From the NCBI GenBank assembly GCA_947585795.1, contig CANPXG010000001.1, positions 1-64,000 of the forward strand: a DNA stretch of 64,000 nt, given 5' to 3'. This document shows positions 31,987-41,107 of this stretch, piece after piece (positions within the stretch are counted from its first letter, which is position 1; every line of letters begins with the position of its first letter). A program made the translations under genes and the position numbers. The DNA comes from an uncultured Clostridia bacterium (GTDB lineage: Bacteria > Bacillota > Clostridia > UBA1381). Below the pieces are notes generated by a model. It saw only the letters and a list, made by a program, of their open reading frames with translations. It was not told the DNA's origin and made no database searches.

Positions 31987-33831
31987 TTAAATATTTTCGT
32001 CCTCTTGGGATATTTCACTTTCGTCAAGAAATTCCTCTCTGTCACTGTCATCGTCGAACGACGACTGCGAGAAATTATCCTGTGAGGAATCGTATTCGAT
32101 AAATTCACTTTCGTCCGCGTCCTCGACGATCTCACCAAAGTTCTCGATAAGATTTTCAAGAGGATCGGCGGATGCAGCGGAATTATTGCTGTCATTGTCA
32201 TTATCCGCGTTTGACGCGCTAAGCGCCCAAAAGTCAACAAGGTCGTCCTGTATTTCGTCCTCGTACGCGATTTTTATGGCGTAATCGGTGCCCGAGGCGC
32301 GTTTAAACGCCTGCTTAAGCCTTTCTTTAAAGTTCGCGCCTATATCGTGAGCGCCCTTTTCCTCCCGCTTAAACAGCAGTATAATGCCGTCGGCATCGAT
32401 AGTTATAGTCCTGTTCAGGAGGCACGGCTTTAGGTATGCCGCGCTGTTAGCCATTGTGCGCGATATGTTGCCCCAGTTTTTGGCTGTTTTCACGATCGGG
32501 TTATCCGCCGTGAGCTCATACTCCGGTATCGGGCGGTAAAGCCTTACGGGAGTTTTCGCCTTTTCCTCAGGCTTTTCCTGCTCTTTTTTTACCGGCGCGT
32601 CGCTTATTTTAACGCCGTTTTTGATTTTATCCTCAAGCTTTTTGAGTCTGTCCGTGAGCGAGGACGTGTCCGCTACCGCGCCGTTTGCAACCTTCTTTTC
32701 GAGCGATGTTATCCTGTCGAAAAGGGCGGCGGGGGAGTCGTCAAACTCGGGCTTCGATATTTTTATCAAAGCAAGCTCGTATATTATCCTCGGCGATTTT
32801 ACCCATTTTGTGTCCGCCTGCGCGTCGGACAGTACAGACGCTGCGTGCGATATTTTTTCAAACGTCATTTTATCCGCGAGCGACTTTAATTTTACCATAT
32901 CCTCCGCCGTGTAGTCAAGCACGGAATCGGGATCGTCCGAAACCTTGCATATAAGCATATCTCGGAAGTTCTTAATCAAAGCGTCCATAAAGACGCGTAT
33001 GTCCTTGCCGTCGGAGAGTATCGCGTCAAGCACGGATATTATGCCGTCTATGTCGCCGTCGATTATCGAGGAGGTGATCGAGAAAACGGAGTCCGCCGAC
33101 GATATTCCGAGCGTGTCCGTTATGTCCTTAGCCGTGACACTGCTGCCGCACGATGACACAACTCTTTCGAGAATGCTCAAGCCGTCCCTCATCGAGCCGT
33201 CGGCAAGACGCGCGAGCATGTCGTAAGCGTCGTCGGAGATGGTAAGACCGTCGCCGTGAGCGATCTCCTTCATGCGAAGTATTATGTCGGAGGGCTTTAT
33301 GCGCTTGAAGTCGAAGCGCTGACAGCGCGAAAGTATGGTTTGCGGCACCTTGTGCGCCTCGGTCGTGGCGAGTATGAATATAACGTATTCGGGCGGTTCC
33401 TCGAGCGTTTTTAAAAGCGCGTTGAAGGCTCCGGCGGAGAGCATATGCACCTCGTCTATTATATACACGGTGTATTTCGCGTTTGTTGATACGTACCGCA
33501 CGTCGTCGCGAATCTCGCGTATGTTGTCAACGCCGTTGTTTGAGGCGGCATCGATTTCCTTGACGTCCATGATGCTTCCGTCGATGATGCCTCTGCAGAC
33601 CTCACATTCGTTACAGGGACTGCCGTTCTTGGGGTCAAGACAGTTCACGGCGCGCGAAAATACCTTCGCGCAGGTGGTTTTGCCCGTGCCGCGCGTACCG
33701 CAAAACAGGTATGCGTGACTTATTTTACCGCTTAAAATCTGGTTTTTCAGCGTCTTGGTAATATGTCCCTGTCCGACGATGTCCTCAAACACCATGGGAC
33801 GCCATTTCCTGTATATAGCCTGATGCGCCAT
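31987..33831 (-). CDS. dnaX: DNA polymerase III subunit gamma/tau
   Basis: YRKWRPMVFEDIVGQGHITKTL, GTRGTGKTT, zinc-binding CNECEVC, DEVHMLS; start MAHQAIYRKWRP. Confidence 0.97.
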   Translation of the reverse strand: MAHQAIYRKWRPMVFEDIVGQGHITKTLKNQILSGKISHAYLFCGTRGTGKTTCAKVFSRAVNCLDPKNGSPCNECEVCRGIIDGSIMDVKEIDAASNNGVDNIREIRDDVRYVSTNAKYTVYIIDEVHMLSAGAFNALLKTLEEPPEYVIFILATTEAHKVPQTILSRCQRFDFKRIKPSDIILRMKEIAHGDGLTISDDAYDMLARLADGSMRDGLSILERVVSSCGSSVTAKDITDTLGISSADSVFSITSSIIDGDIDGIISVLDAILSDGKDIRVFMDALIKNFRDMLICKVSDDPDSVLDYTAEDMVKLKSLADKMTFEKISHAASVLSDAQADTKWVKSPRIIYELALIKISKPEFDDSPAALFDRITSLEKKVANGAVADTSSLTDRLKKLEDKIKNGVKISDAPVKKEQEKPEEKAKTPVRLYRPIPEYELTADNPIVKTAKNWGNISRTMANSAAYLKPCLLNRTITIDADGIILLFKREEKGAHDIGANFKERLKQAFKRASGTDYAIKIAYEDEIQDDLVDFWALSASNADNDNDSNNSAASADPLENLIENFGEIVEDADESEFIEYDSSQDNFSQSSFDDDSDREEFLDESEISQEDENI

Positions 33832-33872
33832 GAGAAATACCCGTACCTTTCTTTGGATTTTACATATACACG

Positions 33873-33894
33873 AAAAAACGCCGTAAAAGGCGTT
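33873..33894 (-). terminator. Intrinsic terminator of SRP RNA
   Basis: Minus strand AACGCC-ttttac-GGCGTT then TTTT. Confidence 0.75.
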
Positions 33895-33907
33895 ACGTTT
33901 ATAAATA

Positions 33908-34013
33908 AGGCTCCGACCGAGTTTACCGCAACACACCGCCCACACCGCTTATTGCTGCTTGGTTCCCCATCTGACAAGGTTCACGGGGCGCGGTCGCGCG
34001 GGCTCGGTCGTCA
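33908..34013 (-). ncRNA. ffs: Bacterial SRP RNA (4.5S/scRNA-like)
   Basis: Minus strand contains GTGAACCTTGTCAGATGGGGAACCAAGCAGCAATAAGCGG (SRP domain IV-like) closed by GACCGAG...CTCGGTC; upstream of dnaX, as is common in Firmicutes. Confidence 0.85.
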
Positions 34014-34024
34014 TCGCCGAAATT

Positions 34025-34053
34025 ATTATAATATATTTTTCGCGAAACTGCAA
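34025..34053 (-). promoter_or_regulatory. Sigma-A promoter of SRP RNA: TTGCAG-N17-TATAAT
   Basis: Minus strand, just upstream of the predicted RNA 5' end. Confidence 0.7.
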
Positions 34054-34204
34054 TACTTTCATTCAAAGTTTGTGTAAAATAATTTTTATTAAGCCGTATA
34101 TAACAGTATTTTTATCGTTATTTTCTATTGCTTTACGCCTTATTTTCAGATTATAATACATATATGGTCAAATGTCAATATCGGACGGGAAGGTAAAAGG
34201 AAGT

Positions 34205-35347
34205 ATGGTTATAAAAAATATTGCGGGGAAGATACTTAAATTTGTAAAGGATGAAACAGTCCTGAGCGTGGCGGCTGTGCTTGCGGTGATATCGTCGTTT
34301 TTCGTGAAGCCGGACGCAAAGTATTTGAATTATATAGATTACAGGACGCTCGCGCTGTTGTTTTGCCTTATGTCGGTCATGGCGGGACTTCAAAAGACCG
34401 GCGTGTTTAACGCGCTCGCGGAGGGGATGTTAAAACGCGTGAGAGGCAGCGGCGCGCTCACGTTTATACTTGTGATGCTGTGCTTTTTCACAAGTATGCT
34501 GATAACGAACGATGTGGCGCTTATAACGTTTGTGCCGTTTACGTTCACGGTGCTCGGTATGCTTGATAAAAATGAGCGCGACAGGCTTATCATACCCGTC
34601 GTCGTGATGCAGACGATAGCGGCTAACCTCGGAAGTATGCTCACTCCGATAGGAAATCCGCAAAATCTTTACCTGCACGGTGCGTCGGGAATGGGAGTCG
34701 GTGAGTTTGTAATTCTTATGCTGCCGTATGTTTTGGCATCGTTTGTTATCCTCGCGGCTTGGATATTGTGCCGACATAGGCGCGGAGATGATATAAACAT
34801 ATGCTTTTTCGGTGACGCGCGGGTGGGCGATAAAAAGAAGATAGCGGTTTATGCGGCTGCGTTTGTTATATGTTTGCTCACGGTTGCGCGGGTCATTGAC
34901 TACCGCGTCACATTTTTTGCGGTGACTGCACTCGTCGCGGCGTGTGACAGGCGTATTTTCGCGAAGGTGGATTATACGCTTCTGCTGACGTTTGCCGCGT
35001 TCTTTGTGTTTATAGGGAATATGGGGCGTGTGCCCGTTTTTGAAAATTATATTAAAAGCGTCATAGACGGGCGGGAGTGTGTAACGGGAGTTTTGTCGAG
35101 CCAGTTTATAAGCAACGTGCCCGCGGCTCTCTTGCTTTCGGGGTTTACGGATAATTTCAGACCGCTTATCGTGGGAGTGAATATAGGTGGGTTGGGAACG
35201 CTTATAGCGTCGATGGCAAGCCTTATATCGTTTAAGCTTTTGGGACGGTACGATAAAAAGCTGCGCGCGAAATATATGGTGTATTTTACCGTGGCGAATG
35301 TGCTGTTTCTCGCCGCGCTGCTCGTGCTGTATTTTATTTTGACGTAA
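34205..35347 (+). CDS. ArsB/NhaD/SLC13-type anion permease
   Basis: Multi-TM; MLITNDVALITFVPFTFTVL; NLGSMLTPIGNPQNLYLHGASGM. Start at ATG behind AAAAGGAAG. Confidence 0.8.
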   Translation: MVIKNIAGKILKFVKDETVLSVAAVLAVISSFFVKPDAKYLNYIDYRTLALLFCLMSVMAGLQKTGVFNALAEGMLKRVRGSGALTFILVMLCFFTSMLITNDVALITFVPFTFTVLGMLDKNERDRLIIPVVVMQTIAANLGSMLTPIGNPQNLYLHGASGMGVGEFVILMLPYVLASFVILAAWILCRHRRGDDINICFFGDARVGDKKKIAVYAAAFVICLLTVARVIDYRVTFFAVTALVAACDRRIFAKVDYTLLLTFAAFFVFIGNMGRVPVFENYIKSVIDGRECVTGVLSSQFISNVPAALLLSGFTDNFRPLIVGVNIGGLGTLIASMASLISFKLLGRYDKKLRAKYMVYFTVANVLFLAALLVLYFILT

Positions 35348-35443
35348 AAAAACCTCTCGGGAAGGAATATATAGGAAAAATCCCTCATATAATGTTTGGT
35401 GGTTTAAAATCGGGATCTGGGCAAACAAGGAGGGCTGACAAGT

Positions 35444-35767
35444 ATGGACGGTGAGGTTTTGTACGAGCGAATACAGACTGAGGAACGCCCGCTTATATTT
35501 CTTGACTACTATATCATAACGGAAAACATATCGGCTGATTACTGCGATTTGAAGTGCTACGGTATAAAAATACAAAAGACCGTGATATACGAGGGCGGTG
35601 GGAAAATCGTGGAAAGTAAGCAGATAAATAACGTGTTCTACCGTTATAACGACGTGCTGGATTTTTTGAAGAAAATCATAGTTCGTTCGACGGAGCCGTC
35701 AAGGCTTAGGGACGCGGTGGAGAATTATATTGTGGAAAGTATTGACAGAGCAAAGGAAAGCGCGTAA
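35444..35767 (+). CDS. Conserved clostridial hypothetical, DUF6514-like
   Basis: LDYYIITENISADYCDLKCYGIKIQKTVIYEGG...DVLDFLKKIIVRSTEPSRLRDAVENYI. Confidence 0.5.
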   Translation: MDGEVLYERIQTEERPLIFLDYYIITENISADYCDLKCYGIKIQKTVIYEGGGKIVESKQINNVFYRYNDVLDFLKKIIVRSTEPSRLRDAVENYIVESIDRAKESA

Positions 35768-35802
35768 AATATTGCCAAGGAAAAGAAAAGGATAAAGATA
35801 CT

Positions 35803-36405
35803 ATGTATAAAATAAAGGAAACAGTGATCGTAGAGGGTATTTACGATAAAATAAAGCTGTCGAGGTTTTTGGATGCGGTTATAATCGTCACGAACGGATT
35901 TGGTGTGTTCAGGGACAGACGTATACTTGACAGTATAAAAAAGATGGCGGATGAAACGGGTATTGTAATTCTTACGGATTCGGACAGTGCCGGTTTTCGT
36001 ATACGTGCGTATATAAAGCAGTCGGTGCCGAAGAGTAAGGTGAAGCACGCGTATATTCCCGAAACGCATGGTAAGGAGAAAAGGAAAAGTGAGGCGGGTA
36101 AGGAGGGACTTATAGGCGTTGAGGGGATTAAGGATGAGATCATACTTGACGCTTTGAGGAAGGCGGGGTGCGTGATAGACGGCAGCGCCGCCGCCCCGAA
36201 GGAAGGACGCGCGATAACAAAAACGGATCTGTATAAGGCGGGTATGTCGGGAGGAGAGAGAAGCCTTGAGAAGCGGCGTATGATGGCGGCTTCTCTCGGT
36301 ATTCCCATGAAAATATCAGCGAATATGCTGCTCGATATATTGAATAGATTGGTAACATATGAGGAATTTTGTGAAATTGTACAAAATATCAATGAGCGAA
36401 TTTGA
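35803..36405 (+). CDS. RNase M5-like TOPRIM protein (DUF4093 type)
   Basis: ETVIVEGIYDKIKLSRFLDAVIIVTNGFGVFRDRR...GIVILTDSDSAGFRIRAYIKQ. Confidence 0.8.
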   Translation: MYKIKETVIVEGIYDKIKLSRFLDAVIIVTNGFGVFRDRRILDSIKKMADETGIVILTDSDSAGFRIRAYIKQSVPKSKVKHAYIPETHGKEKRKSEAGKEGLIGVEGIKDEIILDALRKAGCVIDGSAAAPKEGRAITKTDLYKAGMSGGERSLEKRRMMAASLGIPMKISANMLLDILNRLVTYEEFCEIVQNINERI

Positions 36406-36425
36406 TAAATTTGATAAAAAATATA

Positions 36426-36454
36426 TTGACAAAGCTCGGTAAATCATGTAAACT
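36426..36454 (+). promoter_or_regulatory. Sigma-A promoter TTGACA-N17-TAAACT upstream of ylxM-ffh
   Basis: 17-nt spacing. Confidence 0.6.
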
Positions 36455-36492
36455 ATTAGCTGTAAAATAAAAATGCTTTACAGGTGATGTAA

Positions 36493-36825
36493 GTGGCGAA
36501 GGATTTAAATGTGACGGTTTTACTGGACGTGTACGGACAGCTTCTTACGGAAAAGCAGCGGTTCGCGATAGATATGTACTACAACGAGGATCTGTCGCTC
36601 GCGGAAATCGCGGAGGAAATAAATATAAGCCGTCAGGGCGTTCTTGCCTCGATAAAGCAGGGTGAGAAACATCTTGCGGAGTTTGAGGAGCAGCTGGGGG
36701 TCGTAAAGCGTTTCCGCAATATAAACTCACACATCGCAAGACTTACCGAAATTTTGGACAAGTATGATTTTGCCGGTAAGGACGAGGCGGCGGAAATTAT
36801 AGGTGAGATATCAAACGAATTATAG
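36493..36825 (+). CDS. ylxM: YlxM-family HTH protein
   Basis: LLDVYGQLLTEKQRFAIDMYYNEDLSLAEIAEEINISRQGVLASIKQGE; immediately before ffh. Confidence 0.93.
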   Translation: MAKDLNVTVLLDVYGQLLTEKQRFAIDMYYNEDLSLAEIAEEINISRQGVLASIKQGEKHLAEFEEQLGVVKRFRNINSHIARLTEILDKYDFAGKDEAAEIIGEISNEL

Positions 36826-36850
36826 ATTTTAGTGAAAGGAGTCGGGCGTT

Positions 36851-38194
36851 ATGGCGTTTGAAAGCTTGGGCGATAAGCTTCAGGGTGTGTTTAAAAAGCT
36901 CAGAGGCAAGGGTAAGCTTAACGAAAAAGATATAAAAGACGCGATGCGCGAGATAAAGCTGGCTCTTTTGGAAGCAGACGTAAACTTCAAGGTCGTAAAG
37001 GAATTTGTAAACACGGTGTCCGAAAAGGCGCTCGGACAGGAAATAATGGAGTCGCTGACTCCCGCGCAGCAGCTCGTAAAAATAGTGAACGACGAGCTTA
37101 CCGAAATGATAGGCGGCGAAACGGCTCGGCTTGAGTTCGCGCAAAAACCGCCGACGGTCATTATGATGTGCGGCTTGCAGGGCGCGGGTAAAACCACGGC
37201 TACGGGTAAGCTTGCGCTCAATCTTTCAAAGCAAATGGGCAAACGCCCGCTTATGGTCGCCTGCGACGTGTACCGTCCCGCGGCGATAAAACAGCTTGAG
37301 GTATTGGGCAAGCAAGTGCAGATACCGGTGTTTTCGATGGGTGACAGCGTAAGCCCGGTAAAAATCGCAAAAGAAGCGGTGGCGCACGCGATAAAGCACG
37401 GTAACGATCCCGTCATACTCGATACCGCCGGACGGCTTCACATAGACGAGGAGCTTATGGACGAGCTTGCAAAGATAAAGGCGGAGGTAGGACCCACCGA
37501 AATACTGCTCGTCGTTGACGCGATGACCGGTCAGGACGCGGTGAACGTGGCTAAGACGTTTAACGAGCAGCTTGACATTACGGGCGTTATACTTTCAAAG
37601 CTTGACGGCGACACGCGCGGCGGCGCGGCGCTCTCGGTAAAGCAGGTGACGGGTAAACCGATAAAGTACGCGTCGGTCGGTGAAAAGCTTTCCGATTTGG
37701 AGCAGTTTCACCCCGATAGGATGGCATCGAGAATACTCGGTATGGGCGACGTTTTGACGCTTATAGACAAGGCGCAGGAGGCTATCGACGAAAAAAAGGC
37801 GCAGGAGCTTGAAGCGAAGATACGCAAACAGCAGTTTGACCTTGACGATTTTCTCGAGCAGTTTAGACAGATAAAGAAAATGGGCTCGTTTTCGCAGATA
37901 CTCGGTATGATGCCCGGCATAGACAAAAAAATGCTCGAAGCGGTCGATACCGAGGAAAACGAAAAAAGAATGGTGCACATCGAGGCGATAATACAGTCGA
38001 TGACGGAAGAGGAACGCAGAAAGCCGAACATTATCGGAGCGAGCCGCAAGGTGCGCATTGCCAAGGGCAGCGGCACGAGAGTGCAGGACGTGAACCAGCT
38101 TCTGAAGCAGTTCGGTGAAATGCAGAAGATGATGAAGCAGTTCACAAGCGGCAAGCAGTCAAGGATGCTCAAACGTTTGAGGAATATGCGCTGA
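36851..38194 (+). CDS. ffh: Signal recognition particle protein Ffh
   Basis: GLQGAGKTTATGKLA, DVYRPAAIKQL, DTAGRLHID, Met-rich M domain. Confidence 0.98.
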   Translation: MAFESLGDKLQGVFKKLRGKGKLNEKDIKDAMREIKLALLEADVNFKVVKEFVNTVSEKALGQEIMESLTPAQQLVKIVNDELTEMIGGETARLEFAQKPPTVIMMCGLQGAGKTTATGKLALNLSKQMGKRPLMVACDVYRPAAIKQLEVLGKQVQIPVFSMGDSVSPVKIAKEAVAHAIKHGNDPVILDTAGRLHIDEELMDELAKIKAEVGPTEILLVVDAMTGQDAVNVAKTFNEQLDITGVILSKLDGDTRGGAALSVKQVTGKPIKYASVGEKLSDLEQFHPDRMASRILGMGDVLTLIDKAQEAIDEKKAQELEAKIRKQQFDLDDFLEQFRQIKKMGSFSQILGMMPGIDKKMLEAVDTEENEKRMVHIEAIIQSMTEEERRKPNIIGASRKVRIAKGSGTRVQDVNQLLKQFGEMQKMMKQFTSGKQSRMLKRLRNMR

Positions 38195-38261
38195 CGCATG
38201 GGTAAACCGCGTTCGGGCGAAAAAATATTTATTGTTTTAAATTTGTCGTGGAAACGGCGGC

Positions 38262-38326
38262 TTCAAGGCAAGCCGTCCTACAAAATAATGTAGGGCGGGA
38301 TGGAAACGTCCCGCCGCGTCAAATTT
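38262..38326. repeat. Palindromic repeat related to the TGTAGGG(G)CGG family
   Basis: cggcggcttcaaggcaagccgtcctaca-aaataa-tgtagggcgggatggaaacgtcccgccg. Confidence 0.65.
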
Positions 38327-38361
38327 ATATAAGCCATAATCATGTATGGGAGGTGAAAAGC

Positions 38362-38604
38362 ATGGCGGTAAAAATCAGATTGAGAAGAATGGGCGCTAAG
38401 AAAGCTCCGTTTTACAGAGTTGTTGTCGCGGATTCAAGATATCCGAGAAACGGAAGATTTATCGAGGAGGTAGGCACATACGATCCTCTTACCGATCCCG
38501 CGACTGTCAATATAGACGCGGAAGCTGTAAAGAAGTGGATCTCTAACGGTGCTCAGCCGACAGATACTGTTAAGGCGCTCTTGAAAAAGTCTAACATTAT
38601 CTAA
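38362..38604 (+). CDS. rpsP: 30S ribosomal protein S16
   Basis: [41 protein letters not shown]. Confidence 0.98.
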   Translation: MAVKIRLRRMGAKKAPFYRVVVADSRYPRNGRFIEEVGTYDPLTDPATVNIDAEAVKKWISNGAQPTDTVKALLKKSNII

Positions 38605-38620
38605 TTAGGAGGGTAGGCTA

Positions 38621-38854
38621 ATGAAAGAAGTATTGGAGATAATAGCCAAATCACTTGTTGACTATCCCGATGAGGTTGACGTTAAGGAGATAACGAACGA
38701 CGACGGTACGGTTACGCTCGAGCTTAGGGTAGCCGAAAGCGACATGGGTAAGGTGATTGGCAAGCAGGGCAGAATTGCGAAGGCAATAAGAACCGTTGTC
38801 AAGGCTGCCGCAAGCCGCGAAAACAAAAAAGCAGCGGTCGAAATCTTACAATAG
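38621..38854 (+). CDS. khpA: KH-domain RNA-binding protein KhpA
   Basis: GKVIGKQGRIAKAIRTVVKAAASRENKKAAVEIL. Confidence 0.95.
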   Translation: MKEVLEIIAKSLVDYPDEVDVKEITNDDGTVTLELRVAESDMGKVIGKQGRIAKAIRTVVKAAASRENKKAAVEILQ

Positions 38855-38915
38855 GATAGGAGGGGCTTGCGTTTGTGAGCCCTTTTTGCGTATCCTCAAA
38901 AGAAAGGAATTAAGT

Positions 38916-39425
38916 ATGGAGCTACTTGAAGTGGGAAAAATCGTCAATACTCACGGACTACGCGGCGAGGTCAAGGCTGTGCCGTGGACTGATTATCCGG
39001 AGGTGTTTGAAGATATAGAATATGTGTATGTAAAACGCGGTGAAGAGGAAAAGGAGCTTAAAATAAATAATGTCAGGTACCAAAAAAGTAATCTGATACT
39101 GAAAATAGACGGTATAGACGATATTGACGAGGCGCAGAAGTATAAAAATCTTATAATGTACGCGCCGCGTGAGATGCTCGGACCTCTTCCCGAGGGCGTA
39201 CACTATATTGCCGACCTTATAGGTCTTGAAGTGGTTACCGACGACGGCAGGAGCGTCGGCACGATAGAGGACGTGTTCAATACCGGCAGTAACGATATAT
39301 ACGACATAAAGCGCGAGGGAAAGAAAAATATGCTGCTCCCGGTCATAGATGAGGTGGTGCTTGACGTGGACACGGACGCGAAAAAGGTTACCGTACACAT
39401 GATAGACGGTTTGGAGGATCTGTGA
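38916..39425 (+). CDS. rimM: Ribosome maturation factor RimM
   Basis: VGKIVNTHGLRGEVKAVPWTD...LIGLEVVTDDG...LLPVIDEVVLDVD. Confidence 0.95.
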   Translation: MELLEVGKIVNTHGLRGEVKAVPWTDYPEVFEDIEYVYVKRGEEEKELKINNVRYQKSNLILKIDGIDDIDEAQKYKNLIMYAPREMLGPLPEGVHYIADLIGLEVVTDDGRSVGTIEDVFNTGSNDIYDIKREGKKNMLLPVIDEVVLDVDTDAKKVTVHMIDGLEDL

Positions 39426-40171
39426 TGAGGTTTGATGTGCTGACGCTGTTTCCCGCCATGTTTGACGCTGTTTTGGGTGACAGTATCATAGGACGCGCCC
39501 GCGAGGGCGGACTTGTCGAGATGAATTTTACCGATATACGTGACTTTTCAAAAAATAAGCACAGAAAGACCGACGATTATCCCTACAGCGGAGGCGGCGG
39601 AATGCTGATGACACCGCAGCCGGTGTACGACGCGTACATGTCGGTCGCGCAGGGGCTTCCTTATAAGCCGTTTACGATATATATGTCGCCGCAGGGGAAG
39701 ATATTCGATCAGTCTGTTGCAGCCGAGCTTGCGAAAAAGGAGCATATAGTGCTTCTTTGCGGTCATTACGAGGGTGTTGACCAAAGAGTGATAGATGAGA
39801 TAGCGGACATGGAGCTGTCCGTCGGTGATTTTGTGCTGACCGGCGGAGAAATACCGGCGATGGCGGTCATAGATGCGGTGTCGAGATTGATCCCCGGCGT
39901 GCTTGCGTCGGAGGGGGCGTACGAGAACGAGTCACATTACGGCGGACTTTTGGAGTACCCGCAGTATACGCGTCCCGCAAAGTGGCACGGAGTGGAGATA
40001 CCCGAGGTGCTTATATCGGGACATCACGCGAACATAGAAAAGTGGAAGCGCGAGCAGTCGCTTATCAACACGCTTTTAAAACGTCCCGATATGCTTGAGA
40101 AAGCCGCGCTTACCAAGGAGGATATTGAGTTTTTGGAAAAATATAAACGTGAAAACGGCGTTACTCTTTAA
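39425..40171 (+). CDS. trmD: tRNA (guanine-N1)-methyltransferase TrmD
   Basis: RFDVLTLFPAMFDAVLGDSIIGRA; LLCGHYEGVDQRVIDE; SVGDFVLTGGEIPAM. Confidence 0.97.
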   Translation: MRFDVLTLFPAMFDAVLGDSIIGRAREGGLVEMNFTDIRDFSKNKHRKTDDYPYSGGGGMLMTPQPVYDAYMSVAQGLPYKPFTIYMSPQGKIFDQSVAAELAKKEHIVLLCGHYEGVDQRVIDEIADMELSVGDFVLTGGEIPAMAVIDAVSRLIPGVLASEGAYENESHYGGLLEYPQYTRPAKWHGVEIPEVLISGHHANIEKWKREQSLINTLLKRPDMLEKAALTKEDIEFLEKYKRENGVTL

Positions 40172-40844
40172 GCTCTTTCGCAAGACGCTCAAGACATTTT
40201 TTCTCTATTCTGCTGACATAACTGCGGCTTATGCCGAGTATGTCGGCAATTTCTTTTTGAGTTTTTTTCTTTTGATTGCCAAGCCCGTAACGCCAGCAGA
40301 TTATGTTTATCTCGTTCGGTGCAAGGGCTTTTTTCATAGCCGCGTACAGCTTTTGCGCTTCGAGCTTGCCCGAAATAATATCCGATATGTCGGCGCTGTC
40401 GGTGGTGAGGACGTCCGAGAAGGTCATGTTGTTGCCCTCGCGGTCCGTGCCGATGCTTTCGTCGATAGACACCTCGTTTTGCAGCTTGCGGGAGCTTCGC
40501 ATGAACATAAGCACCTCATTTTCGATGCAGCGGGATATGTAGGTGGAAAGCTTGCTGTTCTTTTGCGGGTTGAATGTGTTTATTCCCTTTATAAGACCGA
40601 TAGTGCCGATCGAGATCAAGTCCTCGAGATTTTTTTCGTCGGCGTATTTTTTTGCTATGTGCGCGACGAGGCGCAGGTTGTGCTCGATGAGGGTGTTCTT
40701 GGCATCGTCGCTGCCGTGCGCGTACTCCTCTATATATTTTTGTTCTTCTTCGGCTGTGAGTTGCCTCGGGAAAGCCGCATTGCCGCTGACATAGCCCGCC
40801 AGTATCAGTACCGTCTGCACCCACTCAAATAATATGCCAAACAT
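40161..40844 (-). CDS. sigK: RNA polymerase sporulation sigma factor SigK
   Basis: AAFPRQLTAEEEQKYIEEYAHGSDDAKNTLIEHNLRLVAHIAKKY...STYISRCIENEVLMFMR; start set at MFGILFEW behind AAGGAGG. Confidence 0.88.
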   Translation of the reverse strand: MFGILFEWVQTVLILAGYVSGNAAFPRQLTAEEEQKYIEEYAHGSDDAKNTLIEHNLRLVAHIAKKYADEKNLEDLISIGTIGLIKGINTFNPQKNSKLSTYISRCIENEVLMFMRSSRKLQNEVSIDESIGTDREGNNMTFSDVLTTDSADISDIISGKLEAQKLYAAMKKALAPNEINIICWRYGLGNQKKKTQKEIADILGISRSYVSRIEKKCLERLAKELKE

Positions 40845-41028
40845 ACCAAAAACCTCCTTCTTACACATAATATGCCCCGTAAGATGTACTTTTTCCACCT
40901 TGAACTGTCCTTATTTTTGGCTCCGAAATGCCAAAATGCGGTTATAAGTGAGGGATTTTACGGTTAAAATAAAATTATGCTGACGTAAATTGTCTTTTTA
41001 TTGTAACAGATATATAACGCACCTGATA

Positions 41029-41057
41029 TTGATTTGAAACGCAGAACCATATATAAT
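41029..41057 (+). promoter_or_regulatory. Sigma-A promoter TTGATT-N17-TATAAT
   Basis: Upstream of the YARHG protein gene. Confidence 0.6.
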
Positions 41058-41107
41058 GATTAGTGTATAGCAGCAGTGTGAAAAAAGTAATCGGAGGGTA
41101 GAAATAT

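Noticed and set aside
34430-34644. Antisense ORFs on both frames over the permease
   Set aside because: Explained by skewed codon composition; no independent RBS or homology-like motif.
34430-35575. 381-aa minus-strand ORF
   Set aside because: Antisense to the anion permease gene; low-complexity basic translation.
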